NCBI RefSeq assembly: GCF_002799245.1
Contig: NZ_NEQV01000004.1
Span: forward strand, 372,001-436,000
Length of the DNA: 64,000 nucleotides
Source: Stenotrophomonas maltophilia
GTDB taxonomy: Bacteria > Pseudomonadota > Gammaproteobacteria > Xanthomonadales > Xanthomonadaceae
Reading direction: 5' to 3'
In this document: positions 39,239 to 47,936 of the stretch, piece by piece
Numbering within the stretch: the first letter of the stretch is position 1
How the letters are laid out: each line of letters begins with the position of its first letter
Made by a program: the position numbers and the translations under genes
The notes under the pieces: generated by a model
Databases searched by the model: none
Told to the model about the DNA's origin: nothing
The model's input: only the letters and a program-made list of their open reading frames with translations

Positions 39239-39874
39239 TTACCGCCGCCCTTCCACCGCCATGCGCACCGCCAGCCCGGCCAGCACCGTGCCCATCAGCC
39301 AGCGCTGCACCACCTGCCAGGTGGGGCGTGCGGCCAGGAAGCCGGCGATGCTGCCGGCGGTCAGCGCGATCACGCCGTTCACGCTGACACTGACCAGGAT
39401 CTGGGTGGAGCCCAGCACGATCGACTGCATCAGCACGCTGCCTTCGCCGTCGGGATGCAGGAACTGCGGCAGCAGCGACAGGTACATCACCGCCACTTTG
39501 GGGTTCAGCAGATTGGTCAGGAAGCCCATCGTGAACAACCTGCGCGGGCTGTCCTGCGGCAGGTCGCGCACTGCAAACGGTGAACGGCCGCCGGGCTTCA
39601 GCGCCTGCCAGGCCAGGTACAGCAGGTACAGCGCGCCACCGATGCGCAGCGCATCGTAGGCAAACGGCACGGTCATCAGCAGGGCGGTGATGCCCAGCGC
39701 CGCGCACAGCATGTAGAACACGAAGCCCAGCGCCACCCCGCCCAGCGAGATCAGCCCCGCGACCGGTCCTTGGCAGATCGAGCGCGAAATGACGTAGATC
39801 ATGTTCGGCCCAGGGGTGAGCACCATGGCCAGCGAGACCAGTGCAAAGGCCAGGAGGTCGGGAAGTGCAGGCAT
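39239..39874 (-). CDS. LysE-family amino-acid exporter
   Basis: A 211-aa inner-membrane protein with about six hydrophobic helices. The signature is TPGPNMIYVISRSICQGPVA at the N-terminal side, with SLGGVALGFVFYM and TMGFLTNLLNPKVAVMYLSL, typical of the LysE/RhtB family. It probably exports an amino acid or homoserine lactone-like compound; the substrate is not predictable. The start is ATG at 39874. It converges with nrdB. Confidence 0.9.
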   Translation of the reverse strand: MPALPDLLAFALVSLAMVLTPGPNMIYVISRSICQGPVAGLISLGGVALGFVFYMLCAALGITALLMTVPFAYDALRIGGALYLLYLAWQALKPGGRSPFAVRDLPQDSPRRLFTMGFLTNLLNPKVAVMYLSLLPQFLHPDGEGSVLMQSIVLGSTQILVSVSVNGVIALTAGSIAGFLAARPTWQVVQRWLMGTVLAGLAVRMAVEGRR

Positions 39875-39964
39875 GGGCGGTCCGGGCAGTGGGCGTGGCG
39901 CAGTGTAGCGCCGCCTGCACGGGGCCTGGCTTAAAATTGCCGGACCCCACACCGAAGCACCCCC

Positions 39965-40366
39965 ATGACCCCGATCCCCGAGACCGTGCCGCCCACCGAA
40001 GTGCGCATGGCCGAAATCGTCTTCCCCAACCACACCAACCACCTGGGCACCCTGTTCGGTGGCCAGGCATTGGCCTGGATGGACAAGGCCGCCTTCCTGG
40101 CCGCCGCTCGCTACTCGCGCCGCACGGTGGTGACCGCGCGCAGCGACCAGGTCGACTTCAAGCTGCCGATCCGCATCGGCCAGATGGTGGAAACCATCGG
40201 CCGCATCGTCGAAGTCGGCCGCAGCTCGATGAAAGTCGAGGTGGAACTGGTCGCCGAAGACCTGCACAGCGGCGAGCGCAAGCTGTGCACCCGCGGCCAC
40301 TTCGTGATGATCGCGCTGGACGAGGAAGGCCACCCGATCGCGGTGCCGCCGCTGCCGGCCGCCTGA
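39965..40366 (+). CDS. Acyl-CoA thioesterase (hotdog fold, YciA-like)
   Basis: A 133-aa cytoplasmic enzyme that hydrolyses acyl-CoA thioesters. The hotdog core is visible: NHTNHLGTLFGGQALAWMDK (catalytic Asp region), AARYSRRTVVTARSDQVDF, and RIGQMVETIGRIVEVGRSS. Members of this small group act on short- to long-chain acyl-CoAs; specificity cannot be read. It is divergent from lysE-like gene across 90 bp and precedes the sirtuin by 56 bp. Confidence 0.88.
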   Translation: MTPIPETVPPTEVRMAEIVFPNHTNHLGTLFGGQALAWMDKAAFLAAARYSRRTVVTARSDQVDFKLPIRIGQMVETIGRIVEVGRSSMKVEVELVAEDLHSGERKLCTRGHFVMIALDEEGHPIAVPPLPAA

Positions 40367-40422
40367 GTACGCTGGCTGAACCGGTGCTTGCGGGGGTGCC
40401 TTGGCGCCCCCATCTGGCAGCC

Positions 40423-41229
40423 ATGACCCCGCCACTGACCGACTTCATCGACCGCGCCCAGCGCCTGTTCGTGCTGACCGGCGCCGGTTGCAGTACCGCC
40501 TCGGGCATTCCCGATTACCGCGATAGCGACGGCCAGTGGAAACGCACCCCACCGGTGACCTACCAGGCGTTCATGGGCGAGGTGGCCACCCGCCAGCGCT
40601 ACTGGGCGCGCAGCCTGCTGGGCTGGCCGCGCTTCGGCCTGGCCCGGCCCAACGCTACCCACCAGGCCCTGGCCGCACTGGAAAGCCGCGGCAAGCTGCA
40701 GCTGCTGCTGACCCAGAATGTGGATGGCCTGCACCAGGGTGCCGGCAGCCACAAGGTGATCGACCTGCATGGCCGCCTGGACCTGGTGCGTTGCATGGGC
40801 TGCGAGCGCCGCAGTGGCCGCGAGGATTTCCAGCAGCGCCTGCTGGACGCCAATCCCGGCTGGGATGCGCTGGAGGCTGGCATCGCCCCCGATGGTGATG
40901 CCGACCTGGAGACCGATTTCTCCGCCTTCGTGGTGCCCGATTGCCCGTACTGCGGTGGACTGCTGAAGCCGGATGTGGTGTTCTTCGGCGAAAACGTGCC
41001 GCGTGAACGCGTGGCGGCGGTGCATGACCACCTGCATCAGGCCGATGCCGTGCTGGTGGTGGGCTCGTCGCTGATGGTCTATTCGGGCTTCCGCTTCGTG
41101 CAGGCAGCGGCCCGGGCAGGCTTGCCGGTGGCGGCACTGAACCGTGGCCGCACCCGTGCCGATGACCTGCTGCAGTTCAAGGACGAGCGCGATTGTGCCG
41201 AAGCACTGGCCGGTTGGGCTTCGCGCTGA
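40423..41229 (+). CDS. NAD-dependent protein deacetylase, sirtuin family
   Basis: A 268-aa Sir2-type deacetylase/deacylase. Motifs in order: VLTGAGCSTASGIPDYRDSD (NAD loop), LTQNVDGLHQGAG (QNVDGLH), DLHG with the catalytic His, the zinc cysteines CMGC and CPYC (C-x2-C pairs), LKPDVVFFGENVP and VVGSSLMVYSGF. The ALCMxC spacing and long insert between the zinc pairs fit the class II group. It is downstream of the thioesterase; a reversal of acyl-lysine modification by acyl-CoA would suit the neighbouring acyl-CoA pathways, which is only an inference. Confidence 0.92.
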   Translation: MTPPLTDFIDRAQRLFVLTGAGCSTASGIPDYRDSDGQWKRTPPVTYQAFMGEVATRQRYWARSLLGWPRFGLARPNATHQALAALESRGKLQLLLTQNVDGLHQGAGSHKVIDLHGRLDLVRCMGCERRSGREDFQQRLLDANPGWDALEAGIAPDGDADLETDFSAFVVPDCPYCGGLLKPDVVFFGENVPRERVAAVHDHLHQADAVLVVGSSLMVYSGFRFVQAAARAGLPVAALNRGRTRADDLLQFKDERDCAEALAGWASR

Positions 41230-41300
41230 GCCGAGCGTGGGCTCGGCGCTACAAGGGCTGTCGGCTTCTGTAGGGCCGAGCCCACGCTCGGCTGCATGAT
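41230..41300. repeat. Paired SMAG REPs between sirtuin and OYE genes
   Basis: GCCGAGCGTGGGCTCGGCGC...TACA at 41231-41252 and TGTAGGGCCGAGCCCACGCT...CGGCTGC at about 41269-41295. The two arms are in opposite orientation. Confidence 0.85.
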
Positions 41301-41393
41301 CGGCTGCGAAACAGCGATCCATCCAGACGGTTGATTCGCAGGCCGTGCGGCGGTGCAATACGTCCCCTCCATCCGCCTGTCCCCTGCATCGCC

Positions 41394-42494
41394 GTGACCC
41401 AGCTGTTTTCGCCGATCTCGTTCGGCCCCCTGACCCTGTCCAACCGCATCGTGATCGCGCCGATGTGCCAGTACTCCGCCGAAGACGGCCGCGCCAGCGA
41501 CTGGCACGCCATGCACCTGGGCAACCTGGCGCAGTCCGGCGCCGGCCTGCTGATCCTGGAAGCCACCGCGGTCGAGCCGCGCGGCCGCATCAGCTGGGCC
41601 GACCTGGGCCTGTGGGATGACGGCACCGAGGCCGCACTGGCGCAGGTGCTGGCCAGCGTCCGCCGCTGGTCGCCGATGCCGCTGGGCATCCAGCTGGGCC
41701 ATGCCGGCCGCAAGGCTTCGGTGAACCGTCCGTGGGACGGTGGTGGTCAGCTGCCGGCCGATGATGCGCGTGGCTGGGCCACCGTGGCGCCGTCGCCGCT
41801 GCCGTTCCATGCTGCCGATCCGGCGCCGCAGGAACTGGACGAGGCCGGCATCGCCGAGGTCATCGCTGCTTTCGCCGCCAGTGCGGTGCGTGCCGAGCGC
41901 CTGGGTTTCGAGCTGATCGAGCTGCATGCCGCGCACGGTTACCTGCTGCACCAGTTCCTGTCGCCGCTGAGCAACCGCCGCACCGACGGCTATGGCGGGT
42001 CGCTGCCGAACCGCCTGCGCCTGCTGGTGGAGGTGTTCGACGCAGTGCGTGCGGCGGTGTCCGCCAGGATCGCTGTGGGCGTGCGCATTTCTGCCAGCGA
42101 CTGGGTCGAGGGTGGCTGGGACCTGGTGCAGAGCGAAGCGCTGGCCCAGGTGCTGGATGCGCGCGGCTGCAATTTCCTGCATGTCTCCAGCGGTGGCCTG
42201 GACGAGCGCCAGAAGATCACCGTCGGCCCCGGTTACCAGGTGCCGTTCGCCGCGGCGATCAAGGCCAAGGTGCGCATGCCGGTGATCGCGGTGGGCATGA
42301 TCACCGAACCGGAACAGGCCGAGTCGATCCTGCGCCACCGCCACGCCGATGCCGTGGCCCTGGCGCGCGGCATCCTCTACGACCCGCGCTGGCCGTGGCA
42401 CGCCGCCGCGGCATTGCGCGACAGCGTGGAAGCGGCGCCGCAGTACCTGCGCTGCGAGCCGCGCGATGCGCGCGGCGTGTTCAAGGCGCGCTGA
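41394..42494 (+). CDS. NADH:flavin oxidoreductase, old yellow enzyme family
   Basis: A 366-aa FMN enzyme that reduces activated C=C bonds (enones, possibly nitrate esters). The barrel motifs are NRIVIAPMCQYSAEDGRASD (FMN site, with the Cys of thermophilic-like/YqjM type enzymes), LGIQLGHAGRKAS, FELIELHAAHGYLLHQFLSP with SNRRTDGYGGS, and VIAVGMITEPEQAE with DAVALARGILYDPRWPWHA. The His-Ala-Ala-His pair is the ligand-binding site. The YqjM-like layout (short, AFIAPMCxYSAxDG) suggests a xenobiotic reductase. The start is GTG at 41394. Confidence 0.92.
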   Translation: MTQLFSPISFGPLTLSNRIVIAPMCQYSAEDGRASDWHAMHLGNLAQSGAGLLILEATAVEPRGRISWADLGLWDDGTEAALAQVLASVRRWSPMPLGIQLGHAGRKASVNRPWDGGGQLPADDARGWATVAPSPLPFHAADPAPQELDEAGIAEVIAAFAASAVRAERLGFELIELHAAHGYLLHQFLSPLSNRRTDGYGGSLPNRLRLLVEVFDAVRAAVSARIAVGVRISASDWVEGGWDLVQSEALAQVLDARGCNFLHVSSGGLDERQKITVGPGYQVPFAAAIKAKVRMPVIAVGMITEPEQAESILRHRHADAVALARGILYDPRWPWHAAAALRDSVEAAPQYLRCEPRDARGVFKAR

Positions 42495-42620
42495 CGCAAT
42501 CTGTGGGCGCAATGTGACGCTTCAGGATGCAGGTGATCTGCAGGGAGGTTAGGTGCGGCATGAAATGCCACGATGAGCTGGCAATGATCATGGATATCCG
42601 CTTATGTGAATGACTTCTCA

Positions 42621-42675
42621 TCGCGCGATGCGCGAGCGCTGCAACGTTGGGCCGCACACAGGAGTGTGCGGCCAA
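42621..42675 (+). promoter_or_regulatory. Two hairpins in the leader of the cysteine-rich peptide gene
   Basis: TCGCGC-GAT-GCGCGA (42621-42635) is followed by TTGGGCCGCACAC-AGGA-GTGTGCGGCCAA (42647-42675), a 12-bp stem with one bulged G and the sequence AGGA in the loop. The second hairpin ends 9 nt before ATG 42685 and directly precedes GGAG, so it may control translation. Confidence 0.55.
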
Positions 42676-42684
42676 TGGAGAAGC

Positions 42685-42879
42685 ATGATGAAGTCCACGA
42701 TGTTGATGGTTCTGATTTCGGCGATCATTCCGGGGTTGCGGCAGGATTCGGAAGCGGAACGTGTGCTTGTGCGGTCGCTCAATCCAAATCCGGTCGTTGA
42801 AGATTATCCGGGATACGCCTGTTCGGGGCGTGCGACCTGCTCAGAGTCCATGCACAGCATCTGCATGTCGAGCTGCTGA
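42685..42879 (+). CDS. Small cysteine-rich exported peptide, unknown
   Basis: A 64-aa protein not recognised as a known family. The N terminus is hydrophobic (MMKSTMLMVLISAIIPG), like a signal peptide without a clear cleavage site. The C terminus has four cysteines, C46-x5-C52-x7-C60-x3-C64, in the last 19 residues (GYACSGRATCSES, then MHSICMSSC). The stop is 4 nt before the next gene, a thioredoxin-like exported protein, so the two are translationally coupled. Base composition is lower in GC than neighbours. It starts after GGAG (ATG 42685 or 42688). Confidence 0.5.
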   Translation: MMKSTMLMVLISAIIPGLRQDSEAERVLVRSLNPNPVVEDYPGYACSGRATCSESMHSICMSSC

Positions 42880-42883
42880 CCGC

Positions 42884-43738
42884 ATGCTGGCGTGCAGGCT
42901 GCTTCTTTGGTGCATGATGCTGCCCACCGGTGCATGGGCAGCATCTGCAATAGACGCCCAGCTGCGAGAGCTCGATCAAGCGATGCTGGCTTCAGGCGCA
43001 TCGGATCGAGTCGCCAGGCTCGCGAAAGCCTACGCTTCATGGGAGTCCTCGGCGTCGCGGGGTGGCGGCTGCGACAAGCTGAGCGATCCGGACCTTGAGG
43101 CTGCGTTTCGCGCCAGCTTCCACGTCTCGATGTACGTTGGAGACGAGGAATGGCTTGGCAAGGTCCGATGCATTCATGCAGAGCTGGGGCGGAGAGGTAT
43201 TGCCACAGAGGCAACGCACAGGAAGATGCACTCGCTTCTGGTGCAGGTCAGGCATTTTGCCGAGGCCAACAGGCTGCGTGAAGCGGCGGCGCTACGTGTA
43301 GACGAACTTCCCGAGATAGAGCGGAACGCGCCCGATCAGCAGGGAACTCTCCACCCTCTTGCGAGTGGAAAGCTGGAATGGCGGCGGTGGAAGTACAAGG
43401 AGGGATTGGAAGTGGTCGTCTATGTCAGTCCGGCATGCGCTCCCTCCCGGCGGGCGATGCAGGTGATCTTGAACGAGCCGGAATGGAGATGGATTCGATC
43501 CAGCGTGCGCTTTGTCGTGCGCCGATCCCCCGCATGGCCTCAGCTTGGTGTCAGCGAGTGGAACGCACGCAATCCCTCTCATCCCATGTTGCTCCAGGCC
43601 GGAACCGAAGGCTGGAAATACCTGGATGTATATGAAACTCCGGTGTTTCATGTTTTCAGTAATGGGCTATGCCAGCGCACCCTGACAGGATGGGCAGACG
43701 CCAGCGCTCACCTGATGCGCCTGAAGGGGGACTTCTGA
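42884..43738 (+). CDS. Exported protein with a C-terminal thioredoxin-like region, unknown
   Basis: A 284-aa protein with a signal peptide (MLACRLLLWCMMLPTGAWAA, cut near ASA). The middle is helical and charged (about residues 25-150). From residue about 180 the strands VVVYVSPACAPSRRAMQVIL, RFVVRRSPAWP, HPMLLQAGTEGW and ETPVFHVFSNG look like a thioredoxin fold, with CAPS where thioredoxin has CxxC. The second Cys is replaced by Ser, a pattern used by isomerase-type or mixed-disulfide-trapping proteins. It is coupled to the cysteine-rich mini-gene. Not assigned to a named family. Confidence 0.55.
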   Translation: MLACRLLLWCMMLPTGAWAASAIDAQLRELDQAMLASGASDRVARLAKAYASWESSASRGGGCDKLSDPDLEAAFRASFHVSMYVGDEEWLGKVRCIHAELGRRGIATEATHRKMHSLLVQVRHFAEANRLREAAALRVDELPEIERNAPDQQGTLHPLASGKLEWRRWKYKEGLEVVVYVSPACAPSRRAMQVILNEPEWRWIRSSVRFVVRRSPAWPQLGVSEWNARNPSHPMLLQAGTEGWKYLDVYETPVFHVFSNGLCQRTLTGWADASAHLMRLKGDF

Positions 43739-43798
43739 CCGGGGAAGGAAACGCCACTCTTCTCAGTGCGTGCCCATGTCGCGACTGATATCCGTCTG

Positions 43799-44710
43799 TC
43801 ACACCCGCCAGGCCGGCGCGATGCCGGCCTGCAGGTGCTCGAACAGCGCGCGGATCTTGGCGGTGAAGTCGCGGCGGTCGCTGACGCAGAAATAGACCTC
43901 CATCGGTTCCGGGCGCCACCTGCTGTCGGCGCCGAACACCGCCTGCAGGCGCCCATCGTGCAGGTACGGCTCGGCCACGAAGGCGGCCAGCCGGGTGATG
44001 CCGGCGCCGGCCGCCGCCAGCGACGCCAGCGCATCGATGTCATCGCAGACCATGCTCGGCGGCAGCGCAGCGTCCACGCGCTGGCCGTCCTTCAGCAGGC
44101 CCCAGCGCAGCGGCCGGCCATCGGTGGGGAAGCGGTGCAGCAGCCCGCGATGGCCGCCCAGTTCGGACGGCTCCTGCGGCGTGCCATGGGCTTCCAGGTA
44201 GGCAGGCGAGGCGCAGAATACAAACGGAACGCGCGCCAGCTGCCGTGCGACCACGCCGTCTTCCAGCTGCGCGCCGATGCGGATGCTGGCATCCACCGCT
44301 TCCGGCCCATGTTGCACGGCACGGTCGGTCAGGCGCAGCTCCAGCTGCAGCTGCGGGTAGCGCTGCTGCAGCGAAGGCAGCAGCGGTGCCAGCACGTGGC
44401 GGCCGAAGGCGCTGCTGCTGGCGATGCGCAGCGGCCCGGCCGGCTCGATGTCACCGGAGGTGACCATCGCCTGCGCGCGCGCCAGGTCGGCTTCGATGTG
44501 GCGCACCTGCGCCAGGTACAGCGCGCCGGCCTCGCTGAGGGCCAGTTGGCGCGTGCTCCGGTTCAGCAGCCGTACGCCCAGATGCGCCTCCAGCCGGTTG
44601 ATGTTCTGGCCGACTGCGGTGGCGCTGATGCCAAGGATGCGGGCCGCGGCGGCAATGCTGCCGGTCTCTGCGGTGCGGGTGAAGCTGCGGATCAGTTGCA
44701 ACAGGTTCAT
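43799..44710 (-). CDS. LysR-family regulator (AaeR/PtxR-like)
   Basis: A 303-aa regulator with N-terminal HTH (MNLLQLIRSFTRTAETGSIA, then AARILGISATAVGQNINRLE) and an effector domain (about 90-300) with VPFVFCASPAYLEAHGTPQ and ITRLAAFVAEPYLHDGRL. It is divergent from purU across 114 bp, but a link to formyl-THF metabolism is not established for this subgroup. The target is unknown. The start is ATG 44710; an upstream extension in the same frame would overlap purU and is not used. Confidence 0.9.
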   Translation of the reverse strand: MNLLQLIRSFTRTAETGSIAAAARILGISATAVGQNINRLEAHLGVRLLNRSTRQLALSEAGALYLAQVRHIEADLARAQAMVTSGDIEPAGPLRIASSSAFGRHVLAPLLPSLQQRYPQLQLELRLTDRAVQHGPEAVDASIRIGAQLEDGVVARQLARVPFVFCASPAYLEAHGTPQEPSELGGHRGLLHRFPTDGRPLRWGLLKDGQRVDAALPPSMVCDDIDALASLAAAGAGITRLAAFVAEPYLHDGRLQAVFGADSRWRPEPMEVYFCVSDRRDFTAKIRALFEHLQAGIAPAWRV

Positions 44711-44824
44711 GACCAACCAGCTTGCCACGGGAGGGCCCAAGTATCGCTTGGGACTGAACCAAGCCGTTCGGTTGCATCGGTGACCATCGGTCCATCGCGC
44801 ACGGCGCTGCCCTACACTCGGGCG

Positions 44825-45676
44825 ATGCGCCCCGATTCCATTCTTACCCTGTCCTGCCCCGACCGCACCGGCATCGTCTACCGCGTGTCCGGCCTGCTGT
44901 TCGACCACGGCTGCAACATCCTCGACGCCCAGCAGTTCGGCGACGAGGAGAGCGGCCGTTTCTTCCTGCGTGTCCATTTCGATCGCGATGCCGGCCTGCC
45001 GCTGGAGACCGTGCACGCCGCCATGGCCACGCTTGCCGAAGCCTTCGGCATGGACTGGCAGCTGCACGATGGCCGCCGCCGCGCGCGCCTGCTGGTGCTG
45101 GTCAGCAAGCAGGGCCATTGCCTCAACGACCTGCTGTTCCGCGCCCACAGCGGCCAACTGAAGGTCGACATCGCAGCGGTGGCCTCCAACCACGCCGACT
45201 TCGCGCCGCTGGCCGCGTCCTACCAGGTGCCGTTCCACCACCTGCCGGTGAGCGCCGATACGCGTGCGGTGCAGGAGCAGCAGATCATCGACCTGGTCGA
45301 GCGCGAGCGCATCGATCTGGTGGTGCTGGCGCGTTACATGCAGATCCTGTCACCCACGCTGTGCCGCGCGCTGGCCGGCCGTGCGATCAATATCCACCAC
45401 AGCTTCCTGCCCAGCTTCAAGGGCGCGCAGCCATACCACCAGGCGCACGCGCGCGGGGTCAAGATCATCGGTGCCACTGCGCACTACGTCACCGAGGATC
45501 TGGACGAAGGCCCGATCATCGAACAGGACGTGGCCCGCGTGGACCACGCGATGGCCCCGCGCGAGCTGGTGCGGCTGGGCAGCGATACCGAATCGCTGGT
45601 GCTGGCGCGCGCCGTTCGCCGCCATGTGGAGCACCGCATCCTGCTCAACGGGCACCGCACGGTGGTGTTCCGCTAG
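44825..45676 (+). CDS. purU: Formyltetrahydrofolate deformylase
   Basis: Hydrolyses 10-formyl-THF to formate and THF, balancing one-carbon pools. The 283-aa protein has an N-terminal ACT domain (ILTLSCPDRTGIVYRVSGLL) and a formyltransferase-fold catalytic domain with VLVSKQGHCLNDLLFR, INIHHSFLPSFKGAQPYHQA (catalytic Asn and His) and GATAHYVTEDLDEGPIIEQD (catalytic Asp). The start is ATG 44825. The stop shares the CTAG tetranucleotide (45673-45676) with the stop of the convergent NYN gene. Confidence 0.95.
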   Translation: MRPDSILTLSCPDRTGIVYRVSGLLFDHGCNILDAQQFGDEESGRFFLRVHFDRDAGLPLETVHAAMATLAEAFGMDWQLHDGRRRARLLVLVSKQGHCLNDLLFRAHSGQLKVDIAAVASNHADFAPLAASYQVPFHHLPVSADTRAVQEQQIIDLVERERIDLVVLARYMQILSPTLCRALAGRAINIHHSFLPSFKGAQPYHQAHARGVKIIGATAHYVTEDLDEGPIIEQDVARVDHAMAPRELVRLGSDTESLVLARAVRRHVEHRILLNGHRTVVFR

Positions 45677-46386
45677 GATCGGGTTGCATCCACCGTCGCA
45701 CGCCCGATCATCGTCTTTCCCACGCTCCTGTTCGCGGGCCTGGGGCAGGTGGAGCGGACACCGTCGATATGCTCCAGAAGGCCCTGGGGGGTGGGCGACC
45801 ACATCGGATCCAGGACGAAGTCCACGCCTTCGCGTCGAGCGAGCTTGGCAGCGGGGATGAAGTCGGCATCACCGGCTACCAGGACAATCTGGCGGACTTG
45901 TCGTTTGAGAGAAAGTGAAGAGATATCCAGGCCGATGCGCATATCGACGCCCTTCTGTCTGATCTCTGGATGAAGCTCATCGGGCAGAAGCGTGGAAAAC
46001 GCGCGCTTGCCTTTCAGAAGTGCATCGAGCGTTCGGGAATCGATTGTCCACGAACTGGAGTCCGCGAGATGACCAAGGCGCAGTGCCACCTTTCGCTTCT
46101 GCTTCAGGGCCTCGTGCAGGCTGATTCTGAAGCGCGCCTCCGGTGAGCGTGCATAGTCGATGCAGGTTCCCGAGATGGGGTTGTGCATCCGCTTCTGCAG
46201 CGGAGGGCAGTCGTAGAAGAAGATCCGGTAGAGATCCCGTCGCTCACCCCCCGACGAGGTCAGGTGCGCGAGCGCCCATCGATGCGCTACTTCTGCGGCA
46301 CGTTCAGCGTTGCTGGCGTTGTGAGGTTCAATCCGGCGGAATCGCTTAACGAAGTAACCGCCATCGATGAGGATCGCTGTTGGCAT
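45673..46386 (-). CDS. NYN-domain protein (LabA/DUF88, PIN-like nuclease fold)
   Basis: A 237-aa cytoplasmic protein. The first strand MPTAILIDGGYFVKRFRRIE carries the first acidic residue, IFFYDCPPL follows, and IVLVAGDADFIPAAKLARRE is the late NYN signature (two Asp). Together these acidic residues would bind metal in a PIN-like RNase. The family includes RNA-processing enzymes and proteins of mobile regions; the target here is unknown. Base composition is lower in GC than flanking core genes. It overlaps purU at the stop codon only. The start at 46386 is chosen over an upstream in-frame extension that lacks the family pattern. Confidence 0.82.
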   Translation of the reverse strand: MPTAILIDGGYFVKRFRRIEPHNASNAERAAEVAHRWALAHLTSSGGERRDLYRIFFYDCPPLQKRMHNPISGTCIDYARSPEARFRISLHEALKQKRKVALRLGHLADSSSWTIDSRTLDALLKGKRAFSTLLPDELHPEIRQKGVDMRIGLDISSLSLKRQVRQIVLVAGDADFIPAAKLARREGVDFVLDPMWSPTPQGLLEHIDGVRSTCPRPANRSVGKTMIGRATVDATRS

Positions 46387-46582
46387 GCCCTTGCCCTTTC
46401 GATTCCACCCGGTAAAAAGCCCTCGGTTCGGCCGTCCCGCGATCTGTAGGGGGGCGTACTTGGAGGGCTGGATGGGTCCATTGTGTTGCCGTCCGCAGGG
46501 GCCTGCAAGCGGCAGAGGCGACAATTTCCGCGTTGGTACCCTGCACCCAGCGACGCAGCGTCCGCCGAGCGGCGGTCGCCCG

Positions 46583-47209
46583 TCAGGCGATCGCGATCCC
46601 CGCCTTGCCCAGTGCTTCGCGCACCATCGTGTCATTGGCTTCGGTTACCGGCCTGGTCAGGTCCCACAGGAACTTCACCCGGAAGCCGGACTTCACCGCG
46701 TCCTGTGCGCTCCACAGCACGCAGTAGTCGCGGGCCAGCCCGCACACGTGCACTTCGCGGATGCGGCGCTCATGCAGCCAGCCGGCCAGGCCGGTGGCCG
46801 GGCGCTCGCCATCCGGGCCGTGGTTCTCGCGGAAGGCGCTGTACGAATCCACCTGCTGGCGCGTGCCCTTGCGCAGGATCAGGTCGGCCGCGGTCCAGTC
46901 CACGCCCGGATGCAGGGCGGCCCCTGCGCTGCCCTGCACGCAGTGGTCGGGCCACAGGGTCTGCGGCTGCGCATGCAGCAGGATGGTCTCGAACGGACGC
47001 TGGCCGGCGTGCTGGCTGGCAAACGAGGCATGGTCGGCCGGGTGCCAGTCCTGGGTCGCCACCACGGTGCGGTAGTGGTGCTGCGCCAGCAGTTCGGCAA
47101 TCGGCGCCACCAGTGCATCACCCTGGTCGCAGGCCAAGGCGCCACCGGGCATGAAGTCCGGCTGCAGGTCGATCACCAGCAGGGCGACATCGGCGGGCAG
47201 GGCAGTCAT
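46583..47209 (-). CDS. pncA: Nicotinamidase / pyrazinamidase
   Basis: Deaminates nicotinamide to nicotinate for NAD salvage. The 208-aa protein keeps the catalytic triad: Asp in VIDLQPDFMPGGAL, Lys in LILRKGTRQQVDSYSAF and Cys in GLARDYCVLWSAQDA. The metal site is DWHPADHASFA. The start is ATG 47209. It is in the same direction as queH, nadV and nadM-Nudix upstream, with a 55-bp gap to queH, so a common transcript is possible. Confidence 0.95.
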   Translation of the reverse strand: MTALPADVALLVIDLQPDFMPGGALACDQGDALVAPIAELLAQHHYRTVVATQDWHPADHASFASQHAGQRPFETILLHAQPQTLWPDHCVQGSAGAALHPGVDWTAADLILRKGTRQQVDSYSAFRENHGPDGERPATGLAGWLHERRIREVHVCGLARDYCVLWSAQDAVKSGFRVKFLWDLTRPVTEANDTMVREALGKAGIAIA

Positions 47210-47264
47210 GGCAGTTCCGCTACAACAGAAGGGGCGACCAGCGTGGCCGCCCCATGTTCACACG

Positions 47265-47936
47265 TCAATCGCCCTGCGGCGTCTCAGCGTCCTGCCCGTA
47301 GTACAGCAGGCCGATCCTGATCCGCTCGCGGCCATTCTCGCGGCGATGGCGGTTGGCATCGCGCAGCGAGTACACGCAGCCGCAGTACTCCTGCTGGTAG
47401 AACTGCTCGCGCTTGCTGATCTCGATCATGCGGCTGGCACCGCCGCCCTTGCGCCAGTTGTAGTCCCAGTACTGCAGGCCTTCATAGCGCAACGCGGCGC
47501 GGATGCCGCAGTCGTTGATCTGCGCCATGTTCTTCCAGCGCGAGATGCCCAGCGAAGAACTGATGGTGTCGTAACCGTGTTCGTGTGCGTACAGCGCCGT
47601 GCGCTCGAAGCGCATGTCAAAGCACATGGTGCAGCGGATGCCGCGTTCGGGTTCGTTCTCCATGCCGCGCGCACGGCTGAACCAGTTGTCGGTGTCGTAG
47701 TCGCAGTCGATGAACGGAATGCCGTGCTGCTCGGCGAAGCGGATGTTCTCCTGCTTGCGCAATTCGTATTCCTTCACCGGGTGGATGTTGGGGTTGTAGA
47801 AGAAGATCGCGTAGTCGATTCCGGAGGCGGTGATCGCCTCCATCACTTCGCCGGAGCAGGGCGCGCAGCACGAATGCAGCAGCAGGCGCTTGCCGTCGGC
47901 AGGCAGGGTCAGGGCAGGGCGTTGGAACTCGGTCAT
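47265..47936 (-). CDS. queH: Epoxyqueuosine reductase QueH
   Basis: Reduces epoxyqueuosine to queuosine in tRNA, replacing QueG in some bacteria. The 223-aa protein has the QueH (DUF208) cysteine motifs SCCAPCSG near the N terminus (two adjacent Cys plus one), [13 protein letters not shown] in the middle and [12 protein letters not shown] near the C terminus, which hold an Fe-S cluster and a mononuclear metal. Also visible is [20 protein letters not shown] 47936 is chosen; ATG 47951 would add five residues. Confidence 0.93.
   Translation of the reverse strand: MTEFQRPALTLPADGKRLLLHSCCAPCSGEVMEAITASGIDYAIFFYNPNIHPVKEYELRKQENIRFAEQHGIPFIDCDYDTDNWFSRARGMENEPERGIRCTMCFDMRFERTALYAHEHGYDTISSSLGISRWKNMAQINDCGIRAALRYEGLQYWDYNWRKGGGASRMIEISKREQFYQQEYCGCVYSLRDANRHRRENGRERIRIGLLYYGQDAETPQGD

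Noticed and set aside
43766..44824. Long plus-strand extension of purU over the LysR gene
   Set aside because: The extension lacks family similarity and is antisense to a well-formed LysR HTH; the ACT domain starts right after ATG 44825.
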